The notes beneath the pieces are model-generated. The model worked only from the letters and a program-made list of their open reading frames with translations, was not told the origin of the DNA and made no database searches. This document shows, one piece after another, positions 1 to 6,799 of a stretch of 32,891 bases of DNA. Source of the DNA: an uncultured Erysipelotrichaceae bacterium. GTDB lineage: Bacteria; Bacillota_I; Bacilli_A; Erysipelotrichales; Erysipelotrichaceae. Positions within the stretch are counted from its first letter, which is position 1, and each line of letters starts with the position of its first letter. The translations under genes and the position numbers were made by a program. Where the stretch lies: the NCBI GenBank assembly GCA_947167125.1, contig CAMVGT010000030.1:1-32891 (forward strand), given 5' to 3'.

Positions 1-24
1 CGTTTAAGACAAATAGGGTTAAAA

Positions 25-79
25 GTTCGGATTTATTAAAGGTTCGGATAAATGAAAAAATCCGAACGTTCGGATTTTT
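25..79. repeat. GTTCGGAT repeats and 24-bp perfect palindrome
   Basis: The octamer GTTCGGAT occurs at 25-32, 42-49 and 68-75. The last copy forms the right half of a perfect 24-bp palindrome at 56-79, with an A-run on the left and a T-run on the right. Folded as RNA it gives a hairpin with A/U-rich flanks on both strands, so a bidirectional terminator for whatever lies before the window is the simplest reading. The two extra direct copies are not needed for a terminator and could mark a protein-binding site. Confidence 0.5.
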
Positions 80-84
80 CTGTT

Positions 85-111
85 AAAAAGCTGCCGGTTT
101 TTACGGCAGCT
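85..111 (-). terminator. Intrinsic terminator of the murQ'-'murP fusion gene
   Basis: An 8-bp stem (89-96 with 104-111, AGCTGCCG/CGGCAGCT) has a 7-nt loop. Read on the minus strand it is followed by five T. It lies about 30 nt past the stop codon of the minus-strand fusion gene. Confidence 0.8.
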
Positions 112-143
112 GTGCTAATTCAGTCGTTTTCTGCTGAAGTGCC

Positions 144-731
144 TTATGCATTCAGCACCTGCTCATCTGTTACCAGAAGATCTGTGATGATATAGGCGGC
201 AGCGATTGAAATGATCAGTCCCATCAGGTAAAAGAGAATGCTTTTGATTCCTCTGTTCGGTCCGGCTGTCATGACAAAACACCCCAGGATTCCGGACGGT
301 CCCCATGTTGTCGCGGCCACCTGCATTGCCATGATGAAGGCTCCGCCAAAACCGGCCCCAAGACCTGCAGTGATAAACGGTCTGCCCATCGGCAGTGTGA
401 CGCCGTAGATCAAAGGCTCTCCGACACCGAGAATGCCGGCAGGCACCGCGCCAGAGATAACAGAAGTAAGACGGTCATTTTGAAGTCTTTTGGCTTTGCG
501 TCTGATCGCAAGCGCTGCTCCCATATAAATGATTCTTCCGCCATTACGGACGCATTCACCTGCCCATTGCGCAATCAGAGCAACCGTTTTCAGATGGGGT
601 CTGACCGCCTGTGCAATGTGTGAATCTTCTTCATTCATCACGGTCACAATTTCAAGCGGAGACATCTGATCGAGATTCATTGTGTTTTGATTTCTGGCTT
701 CGGTAGCCAGGGATTCCAAATTGATTTTCAT
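144..731 (-). CDS. MurQ N-terminus fused in frame to MurP-type PTS EIIC C-terminus (deletion chimera)
   Basis: This 195-residue open frame joins two unrelated proteins. Residues 1-72 match the start of N-acetylmuramic acid 6-phosphate etherase MurQ: the LESLATEARN, LDQMSPLEIV and GGRIIYMGA segments are typical. The frame then switches, near base 515-523, to the last ~120 residues of a glucose/sucrose-type PTS EIIC permease, with the GVGEPLIYGVTLP and GPSG segments of MurP-like transporters and hydrophobic helices. In many bacteria murQ lies directly upstream of murP, so one in-frame deletion of about 2 kb would make this product. It lacks the etherase catalytic region and the EIIB domain and first EIIC helices, so neither activity is expected. 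Start: ATG at 731 with AGGAA upstream. The intact promoter and terminator suggest it is still expressed or recently decayed. An assembly error is the alternative. Confidence 0.8.
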   Translation of the reverse strand: MKINLESLATEARNQNTMNLDQMSPLEIVTVMNEEDSHIAQAVRPHLKTVALIAQWAGECVRNGGRIIYMGAALAIRRKAKRLQNDRLTSVISGAVPAGILGVGEPLIYGVTLPMGRPFITAGLGAGFGGAFIMAMQVAATTWGPSGILGCFVMTAGPNRGIKSILFYLMGLIISIAAAYIITDLLVTDEQVLNA

Positions 732-753
732 AGTGGAACTTCCTGTCAGAATT

Positions 754-783
754 ATCGTAGCAGAACATCTGAGAATGATTCAA
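754..783 (-). promoter_or_regulatory. Promoter of the murQ'-'murP fusion gene
   Basis: On the minus strand a TTGAAT -35 (778-783) and an extended -10 TGCTACGAT (754-762) are separated by 18 bp. They lie about 25 nt before the start codon at 731. Confidence 0.45.
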
Positions 784-810
784 TATGACTGGCAGAGAGA
801 GAATCATTCT
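772..810. promoter_or_regulatory. Inverted repeat in divergent promoter region (possible operator)
   Basis: The 10-bp arms AGAATGATTC (772-781) and GAATCATTCT (801-810) are perfectly inverted with a 19-bp spacer. The left arm overlaps the -35 of the murQ'-'murP promoter. The position between divergent genes fits a repressor site. MurR/RpiR-family control is usual for murQP, but no such gene is in the window, so the regulator is unknown. Confidence 0.4.
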
Positions 811-853
811 GATCTGGTTGACCGATGTTCACAAAACCTTTAAGGTAAAACCG

Positions 854-1159
854 ATGGCAAATATAACTGCAGCCCAGTATGAATGGAAACTGGCAAAAGA
901 TGAACTTGTATATGAAATCCGGAAACTCGGTTTTCCGGAAGAATTTGCGCTTGTGATCGCAAAGAATCTCAGCAGCCCCAAGGCAATCCGCAGAATGAGC
1001 AGCTACCTCCGGCAGGTAAAACCGAAGAAACCGGAACTGATCGCGGATGAGATGCTGGCAATCATGAGTGAAATTGACGCATGGAAAAGAAAGAAGGAAG
1101 CAGAAGCGTCCAACGCCGCATATAATGACCTGCTGCTTCATGGTCTGGATGATGAATAA
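854..1159 (+). CDS. Small helical protein of unknown function
   Basis: This gene encodes 101 residues and I do not recognise the family. I chose ATG 854 because AAGGT lies 7 nt upstream; an in-frame ATG at 785 has no ribosome site and falls inside the divergent promoter repeat. The sequence looks fully helical and charged, with a Lys/Arg/Glu-rich segment near residues 80-87 and no cysteine, signal peptide or membrane segment. The next gene, for a putative metalloprotein, begins 13 nt after the stop, and its ribosome site directly follows this stop codon, so the two are almost certainly co-transcribed. A partner or regulator role is only suggested by this pairing. Confidence 0.7.
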   Translation: MANITAAQYEWKLAKDELVYEIRKLGFPEEFALVIAKNLSSPKAIRRMSSYLRQVKPKKPELIADEMLAIMSEIDAWKRKKEAEASNAAYNDLLLHGLDDE

Positions 1160-1172
1160 AGGAAGAACCGTA

Positions 1173-2033
1173 ATGGAAAAACTGGCAGAGATCTGGCCGC
1201 AGCTGTATCTGAATCCGGATCATGCAGATCAGCAGCAGTTCAGAAAGACTGTTCTGAGCGGGGAAGAACCGGATATCAAAGATCTTTCCCATTTTGAGTG
1301 TGATCCCCTCGACAGTGAAGAAATGCAGGAAACACCGGTCGGACTCATCCGTGTTGTGACCCTGCATAACCGGAAGGATTATGAAACATTTATCCGCTGT
1401 ATGATGGCTGCCAAAGAAGGCATGGATATGAAGATTCTCAAAACACAGGGAGCTTCCATGTTAAATGTATTCAACTGGCAGAAGATTCATCATCATATGG
1501 ATCAATATGCTCAGGAAGAACTGGCAAAAGGCAATACATATCCGGATACAGCTGAAGAATTCAGAAGATTCACATCCATCAAGGAAAATTATATTGAACA
1601 GCTCGCTGTTTTATCATGTGGTCCCTACAGCAATATCCCAGCTGAAAAAATGGGATGTACGGAAGACGAATGGCTTGTTCTTTCCGATACCATCCGCAGA
1701 TATCATGAACTGACGCATGTGATCTGCCGCAGACTCTATCCGGATAAAACAGAACCCATCAGGGATGAACTGATCGCAGACGCGGTCGGCCTGTATGCCG
1801 CATACGGATCTTTTGATATAGAAAAAGAAAAGATTTTTCTCGGTATTGAGAATCGTTCCTACACCGGCGGCAGGCTGGAAAACTATACAGACCAGCCTGA
1901 ACATCTGATCGAACCGGTCTGTGATCTGCTGGAAGAGATCAGCAGAATCATAAAGGAACATCAGGGAACAGAACCTTTCGGAATGGTTGGGTATCTGGAA
2001 GAACAGCTTGATGATCTTCCTGTTTTATCCTGA
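1173..2033 (+). CDS. Putative zincin-like metalloprotein (HELTH motif), family unknown
   Basis: This gene encodes 286 residues from ATG 1173, with GGAAG 8 nt upstream. Upstream in-frame ATGs overlap the previous gene and lack ribosome sites. The outstanding feature is H178-E-L-T-H182 followed after 16 residues by E199-L-I-A-D203. HExxH plus downstream ExxxD is the zinc ligand and support pattern of gluzincin metallopeptidases. Around it there is no signal peptide or membrane helix, so a cytoplasmic protein is expected. The N-terminal 150 residues match nothing I recognise. There is a His-rich stretch at 106-108 and a helical C-terminus. The family could be a peptidase or a zincin-fold regulator; the spacing of 16 is a little shorter than in M1 enzymes. 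It is probably in one operon with the preceding small gene and perhaps the following ROK kinase. Confidence 0.7.
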   Translation: MEKLAEIWPQLYLNPDHADQQQFRKTVLSGEEPDIKDLSHFECDPLDSEEMQETPVGLIRVVTLHNRKDYETFIRCMMAAKEGMDMKILKTQGASMLNVFNWQKIHHHMDQYAQEELAKGNTYPDTAEEFRRFTSIKENYIEQLAVLSCGPYSNIPAEKMGCTEDEWLVLSDTIRRYHELTHVICRRLYPDKTEPIRDELIADAVGLYAAYGSFDIEKEKIFLGIENRSYTGGRLENYTDQPEHLIEPVCDLLEEISRIIKEHQGTEPFGMVGYLEEQLDDLPVLS

Positions 2034-2116
2034 ATCCGCTTCTGTCATACCTCATGAACAGAAAATCATTTAAGATGGAATCAGAAGCAGTATTTCAAAA
2101 AATGTGCGGAGGACTT

Positions 2117-3031
2117 ATGAGCGAATATCTGGTATTTGACTGGGGCGGAACGGATCTGAAATATGCAATCATGAATGATCTTTCCGAAATCCTGGAACAG
2201 GGAAAAGTACCGTCTCCTTCCCGTGAGGCGTCACAGGAAGAATTTCTTGAAACAATTGATCAGATCGTTCTTCCTGTAAAGGAACGGGTTGAAGGCATCG
2301 CAATTTCTTCACCCGGAATCATTGACTCCAAAAACGGAATTATCCGTCTTGTCAGTGTGTTTCCTTATCTCAACGGCTGCTGTATTCCCGAATTATTCAA
2401 AGAGCGTTATGGGTTTCCATGCGCCATTGAAAATGACGGAAAAAGCGCGGCACTTGCGGAACTGTGGAAAGGGAATCTGCAGGGGATTGATGACGGAGCT
2501 GTTCTGTTAATCGGAACCGGTGTCGGCGGCGGTTTAATCTTTGATGGAAAACTGAGAAGAGGAAAAGATTTCATGTGCGGAGAGTTTTCTCTTGTCTGCA
2601 CCAATCTCAGCAAAAAAGAAGAAAAGGAAAGCTATTGGGCGGAACTTGGATATAAAGGACTGTTCAGAAGACTGGAAAAAGTAAATGGTGAAGATGTGAC
2701 AGATCTTAACGGCTATCAATTCTTTGAACGTGCGCAGCAGGGTGATACCGATGTATTGAAGGCACTTGAAATGTATACCGATGATCTTGCGATGACACTG
2801 TTCAGCCTCAACAATCTTCTGAATCTTGAGCGCATCTGCATCGGCGGAGGCATCTCAGCAGCACCGCTTCTGATGGAATATCTCCGCAAGAGCATTCAGA
2901 AAATTCCGGAATACAATCCTGATATGCTGGCAGGTCTGGATCTGCCGCTTCCGGATGTATGTCCGTGCCGTTTCTCCAATGATGCCAATCTCATCGGTGC
3001 ACTGTATCATTTCCTTTACGAACAGAATTGA
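2117..3031 (+). CDS. ROK-family sugar kinase
   Basis: This gene encodes 304 residues from ATG 2117, with GGAGG 4 nt upstream. The start places the phosphate-binding motif DWGGTDLKYA at residue 8, as usual for ROK proteins. IENDGKSAALAE carries the likely catalytic Asp and IGTGVGGGLIFDGK is the second nucleotide-binding loop. The family phosphorylates glucose, N-acetyl sugars, fructose and similar on the 6-hydroxyl, using ATP in the cytoplasm. The canonical cysteine-rich zinc motif (CxCGxxGCxE) is absent; the region after EFSLVC has only one Cys. It lies between the HELTH gene and a GH31 glycosidase, which suggests phosphorylation of a sugar released from an alpha-glycoside. The substrate cannot be told from sequence. 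Confidence 0.85.
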   Translation: MSEYLVFDWGGTDLKYAIMNDLSEILEQGKVPSPSREASQEEFLETIDQIVLPVKERVEGIAISSPGIIDSKNGIIRLVSVFPYLNGCCIPELFKERYGFPCAIENDGKSAALAELWKGNLQGIDDGAVLLIGTGVGGGLIFDGKLRRGKDFMCGEFSLVCTNLSKKEEKESYWAELGYKGLFRRLEKVNGEDVTDLNGYQFFERAQQGDTDVLKALEMYTDDLAMTLFSLNNLLNLERICIGGGISAAPLLMEYLRKSIQKIPEYNPDMLAGLDLPLPDVCPCRFSNDANLIGALYHFLYEQN

Positions 3032-3050
3032 ATATCACTGACTGATTCAG

Positions 3051-3079
3051 GCCTGCAGAAAGCTGCAGGTCTGCTTTTT
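3051..3079 (+). terminator. Intrinsic terminator after the ROK kinase
   Basis: Stem CCTGCAG/CTGCAGG (3052-3058 with 3063-3069) has an AAAG loop and is followed by CTGCTTTTTA. Confidence 0.8.
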
Positions 3080-3099
3080 ATATTAGAAACAATGAACGA

Positions 3100-3125
3100 T
3101 GATATGATATTGATACAAACAGGAG
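3100..3125 (+). promoter_or_regulatory. Extended -10 promoter and ribosome site of the GH31 gene
   Basis: TGATATGAT (3100-3108) is an extended -10 element without a clear -35. AGGAG (3121-3125) lies 6 nt before ATG 3132, so the leader is very short. Confidence 0.5.
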
Positions 3126-3131
3126 CGAAGT

Positions 3132-5111
3132 ATGTTTATAAAAAATCACAATTGTCTGATCGTCAAGCATCAGGGAGAAACATTGCGGATTGACGCATGG
3201 GGAGAAGATTCCCTGCGCATCCGTTCCACCCGCTATCCTTCTTTTACCGACCATGACTGGGCTTTGACGGAAAGCCCTGCTGAAACAGAAGCACAGATTG
3301 AAATTGAAGAAAAAACCGCATGCATTACTAATGGCAGACTGAAAGCCCAAGTCAATCCGCAGGGCGTTATTGCTTTCTATAAAGATGATGAGCTGATCCT
3401 GCGTGAATACTTCCGCAATTATGAAGGTACATTGTGCAATGAAAGCAGATGCCTGAAATATATCAACCGTGAATACAGACCGTATATCGGCGGCGACTAC
3501 CGGATTGTGCAGAAGTTTGACAGCGATCCGGATGAAAAGATCTTCGGCATGGGCCAGTACCAGCAGGCAAATACCAATCTCAAAGGCTGTATTCTTGATC
3601 TTGAGCAGAGAAACAGCCAGGTATCCGTTCCTTTCTATATTTCTTCCAAAGGATATGGATTCTTATGGAACAATCCGGCTGTAGGCAGAGCATCCTTCGG
3701 AACCAATATCACTGAGTTTACAGCCGAAGCAGTCAAGCAGCTGGATGAATGGATCACTGTGGCAGATACACCGAAGGAACTGTTAAAAAACTATACGGCA
3801 GTCACCGGCAGAGCTCCGGAATTCCCGGAGGATCTGATGGGTTTATGGCAGTGCAAACTGCGCTACCGTACACAGAAGGAAGTTCTTGAAGTTGCCCATG
3901 CGTGCAGAGACCATGGCGTGCCGATCAATGCGATTGTCATTGACTTCTTCCACTGGCCGTATCAGGGAGACTGGAGATTTGATGAAACATACTGGCCGGA
4001 TCCCAAAGCCATGATTGATGAGCTTCATGAAATGGGAATCAAAGTCTGTGTCTCCGTCTGGCCTTCTGTAGACAAAAAGAGTGAAAACTATGAAGAAATG
4101 GCAGAAATCGGACTTCTGATCCGGACTGAAAGAGGCGGCGCACAGACCTATGACTATCAGGGAGACTGCACCGAAATCGACGCGACCAATCCTGAGACAA
4201 GAGAATATCTCTATGAAAAGGTAAAGAAGAATTATCTGGATCTCGGCATTGATATGATCTGGCTGGACAATGCTGAACCGGACTATGTGAAATATGATTT
4301 TGACCAGTACCGATACTGGCTTGGGACAGCTCTTTCCTGTTCCAATATCTGGCCGCAGTATTACAGCCGCGCCATCTATGACAACATGATCAAAGACGGC
4401 AGGAAGAATCCTGTCAACCTGTTAAGAAGCGGATGGGCAGGATCGCAGAAATACGGAAATGTGATCTGGTCAGGCGATGTGCCGAGCACCTTTGAATCCT
4501 TCCGCGATCAGCTGCAGTGCGGTCTCAATATGGGCCTTGCCGGCATTCCATGGTGGACAACCGATATCGGCGGATTCATGACGGATGATGTCAATGATCC
4601 TTCCTTCCGTCAGCTGCTGATCCGCTGGTATGAATTCGCGGTCTATACAGCTGTGCTGCGCATGCATGGCGACAGAGGCCCGTATGATATTCCGCCTCTT
4701 GATAACCGTGACTATGGCGGAGGGTATCTCAAAACAGGACAGCCCAATGAACTCTGGTCCTATGGCGAAGAAAACTTTGCCATTATGAAGAAGTTCCTCA
4801 ATGTCCGTCTTTCCATGCATGATTACATCGCTTCTCTTTATAAAGAAGCTGAAGAAAACGGATCACCGTTAATGCGGACCATGTTCTATGAATTCCCGGA
4901 TGATTCAAAATGCTGGGAAATCTACGACCAGTATATGTTCGGAAGTGAATACCTTGTGGCACCGATCTTATATGAAGATACATTTGAGCGCGATGTCTAT
5001 CTGCCTGAAGGAAAATGGAAAGATATCCGCACAGATGAAATCCTGGAAGGAAACAGAACAATCCATACATCTGTTCCGCTTGATGAGATTGCGGTTTATC
5101 AGAAACAGTAA
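3132..5111 (+). CDS. GH31 alpha-glycosidase (alpha-xylosidase / alpha-glucosidase type)
   Basis: This gene encodes 659 residues. Glycoside hydrolase family 31 retaining enzymes cleave terminal alpha-linked glucose, xylose or related residues. An N-terminal beta-sandwich (about 1-225, with KIFGMGQYQQ) precedes the TIM barrel starting near MGLWQCKLRYRTQKEV. The catalytic nucleophile is most likely D379 in WLDNAEPD, and the acid/base D449 in WSGDVPSTF. Downstream GIPWWTTDIGGF and RMHGDRGP are also family hallmarks. No signal peptide is visible, so it acts in the cytoplasm on imported oligosaccharides. It has its own promoter and follows a ROK kinase, a sensible partner for phosphorylating the released sugar. 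Alpha-xylosidase versus alpha-glucosidase cannot be decided by eye. Confidence 0.92.
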   Translation: MFIKNHNCLIVKHQGETLRIDAWGEDSLRIRSTRYPSFTDHDWALTESPAETEAQIEIEEKTACITNGRLKAQVNPQGVIAFYKDDELILREYFRNYEGTLCNESRCLKYINREYRPYIGGDYRIVQKFDSDPDEKIFGMGQYQQANTNLKGCILDLEQRNSQVSVPFYISSKGYGFLWNNPAVGRASFGTNITEFTAEAVKQLDEWITVADTPKELLKNYTAVTGRAPEFPEDLMGLWQCKLRYRTQKEVLEVAHACRDHGVPINAIVIDFFHWPYQGDWRFDETYWPDPKAMIDELHEMGIKVCVSVWPSVDKKSENYEEMAEIGLLIRTERGGAQTYDYQGDCTEIDATNPETREYLYEKVKKNYLDLGIDMIWLDNAEPDYVKYDFDQYRYWLGTALSCSNIWPQYYSRAIYDNMIKDGRKNPVNLLRSGWAGSQKYGNVIWSGDVPSTFESFRDQLQCGLNMGLAGIPWWTTDIGGFMTDDVNDPSFRQLLIRWYEFAVYTAVLRMHGDRGPYDIPPLDNRDYGGGYLKTGQPNELWSYGEENFAIMKKFLNVRLSMHDYIASLYKEAEENGSPLMRTMFYEFPDDSKCWEIYDQYMFGSEYLVAPILYEDTFERDVYLPEGKWKDIRTDEILEGNRTIHTSVPLDEIAVYQKQ

Positions 5112-5142
5112 GGAAGGTGACGTCTTCGGACGTCTTCTTTCT
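5112..5142 (+). terminator. Terminator-like hairpin with TTCG loop after GH31 gene
   Basis: GACGTC (5119-5124) and GACGTC (5129-5134) pair around a TTCG tetraloop. Imperfect outer pairing continues, followed by a pyrimidine run TTCTTTCTCT. It begins right after the stop codon. Confidence 0.65.
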
Positions 5143-5184
5143 CTGTCAGTTGAAAATGCATACAGTCACAGCGGATGATTCAGC

Positions 5185-5213
5185 TATAATGAAAGAACCG
5201 ATATATAAAGGAG
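5185..5213 (+). promoter_or_regulatory. -10 element and ribosome site of the redox operon
   Basis: TATAAT lies at 5185-5190; no convincing -35 is visible at the usual distance. AAGGAG (5208-5213) lies 5 nt before ATG 5219 and only 2 nt before the alternative ATG 5216, which favours 5219. Confidence 0.5.
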
Positions 5214-5218
5214 TTATG

Positions 5219-6799
5219 ATGACTCAGACAATCAAGTATTTTAAAGATCGCTATGATGCGATCGTCATCGGCGGCGCGCTTGCCGGACTGGCTTCCGCGC
5301 TGACGCTTGCAAAAAAGGGAAAGGATGTGCTTGTCCTTGAACAGCATAATCTGCCCGGAGGAGTCGCCACATCATTTGTCAGAGGCGGTGTGGAGATCGA
5401 AGGCACACTGCATGAAATGATGTCCATCGGTCCTAAGGACAGCCCTTTGAAAATCAGGAAATTCTTTGAAGAATGCGGTGTTGAAATCAACTGGCTGCGC
5501 GTACCGGACGCATACAGGTTTGTGGATGGGAAAACTGGAATGAACGTTCTTGTGCATCCGGGAACCCACGGGAATTTTGAAACACCCGCATTTGAGATTG
5601 CCAGGGCATGCGGAGATGAAGACGGTTCTCTTTTCAAAAAGATCCTGAGCCTTCTGCAGCTGTGCAGCCGTGTCTATGATTCCGTCAATATTCTTTCCGT
5701 CACGCATATGTCAAAAGTGCGGATGTTAATGGAACATCCGGATTTTGTAAAGACTGCCGGCTACAGCGCGAAGGAAGTCATTGATACATTTGATCTGCCG
5801 AAGAGTGCAGTTGATATTCTTTCAGCCTACTGGATTTATGTGGGAGATATATTAGAGAATCTTCCGTTTACCGTATGGGCAGTCCTGATGGCGGATTATC
5901 TTGGCTACGGTTCCTATGTTCCGGCTCATTTCTCACATGAAATGTCACTCAAAATGGCTGAAAGGGCAATGGACCTTGGCTGCCAGGTGGAATTCGGAAT
6001 CCGTGCAGATAAAATCCTGGTGAAAGACGGCCATGTGTACGGTGTCCGCTTAAAGGACGGAACGGAAATCTTCAGCGATTATGTTGTATGTTCGGCTTAT
6101 CCGGATAAAGCATATACATCGATGATTGAACCGTTAAGCGAAGTGCCGGAAGGAGCTTTGAAATTTGTGAATTCCAAGACGGTCGGTGTTTCCTGCTTCT
6201 CGGTTGTGATGCTGCTGGATGACAGCCCGGAAAACCTTGGAATTCATGATTATTCCACATTCTATGCACCGGAAGGTATGGATCTGAATCAGATCTTTGA
6301 TGAATATGCAGGGGAAGGACCGTATAACTACATCACTTCCATCTGTACCAATCTTGCCAACCCCAATGCTTCGCCGAAAGGGACATGTATCTATTCCATT
6401 ACAGCGCTTCCCCGTGCAGAAGCCTGGTTCAATGTAACCGAAGAGAATTATGCGGAAATGAAGAAAAAGAATGCGGAATATTTTATCCGCATGGAATCAG
6501 AACGTCTCGGTGTGGATCTGAAAGAACATATTCTTGAAATCGTCATTGAAACACCGGTGACCATCGCCCACTACACCGGTGCCTACAGAGGATCGGTATA
6601 TGGCTATATGCATACGATGGACGATCATATTGTCGCAAGACTGCAGATGTCAGAGAATGAAAACTTCATCAAAGGCCTGGCCTTTGCCGGAGCACACCAG
6701 ATTTCCGGCGACGGTATGGGACCGGCAGTCACCAACGGCAGAAAAGCCGCGAAGATCATTCTGGATCAGATGGAAGAAGACAGGGAGGCAGGACGATGA
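5219..6799 (+). CDS. FAD-dependent oxidoreductase, phytoene desaturase / retinol saturase-like
   Basis: This gene encodes 526 residues. A Rossmann FAD site opens the protein: DAIVIGGALAGLASA, then VLVLEQ and the GG of NLPGGVATSF, the arrangement of the CrtI / CrtISO / RetSat superfamily (COG1233-like). The first dinucleotide glycine motif is GGALAG. A C-terminal FAD segment (HQISGDGMGPAVTNGRKAA) closes the fold. Members desaturate, isomerise or saturate polyenes; the RetSat branch reduces a C=C bond. The stop overlaps the next gene by 4 nt (ATGA). That gene is an NAD(P)H:ferredoxin reductase-type protein, so electrons probably flow from NAD(P)H through its flavin and 2Fe-2S centre to this enzyme. 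No carotenoid synthesis genes are near. The substrate is unknown. Confidence 0.82.
   Translation: MTQTIKYFKDRYDAIVIGGALAGLASALTLAKKGKDVLVLEQHNLPGGVATSFVRGGVEIEGTLHEMMSIGPKDSPLKIRKFFEECGVEINWLRVPDAYRFVDGKTGMNVLVHPGTHGNFETPAFEIARACGDEDGSLFKKILSLLQLCSRVYDSVNILSVTHMSKVRMLMEHPDFVKTAGYSAKEVIDTFDLPKSAVDILSAYWIYVGDILENLPFTVWAVLMADYLGYGSYVPAHFSHEMSLKMAERAMDLGCQVEFGIRADKILVKDGHVYGVRLKDGTEIFSDYVVCSAYPDKAYTSMIEPLSEVPEGALKFVNSKTVGVSCFSVVMLLDDSPENLGIHDYSTFYAPEGMDLNQIFDEYAGEGPYNYITSICTNLANPNASPKGTCIYSITALPRAEAWFNVTEENYAEMKKKNAEYFIRMESERLGVDLKEHILEIVIETPVTIAHYTGAYRGSVYGYMHTMDDHIVARLQMSENENFIKGLAFAGAHQISGDGMGPAVTNGRKAAKIILDQMEEDREAGR

Noticed and set aside
25-79. CRISPR array or insertion-sequence end
   Set aside because: The repeats are only 8 bp, irregularly spaced, without spacers of constant size, and no transposase or cas gene is near.
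752-1141. Minus-strand open frame opposite the small helical gene
   Set aside because: No ribosome site, Cys/Phe-rich shadow; the plus-strand gene has a ribosome site and tight coupling to its neighbour.
2117-3031. N-acetylmannosamine or MurNAc kinase because of the nearby murQ remnant
   Set aside because: The gene is divergent from the remnant, and next to GH31; nothing in the sequence fixes the substrate.
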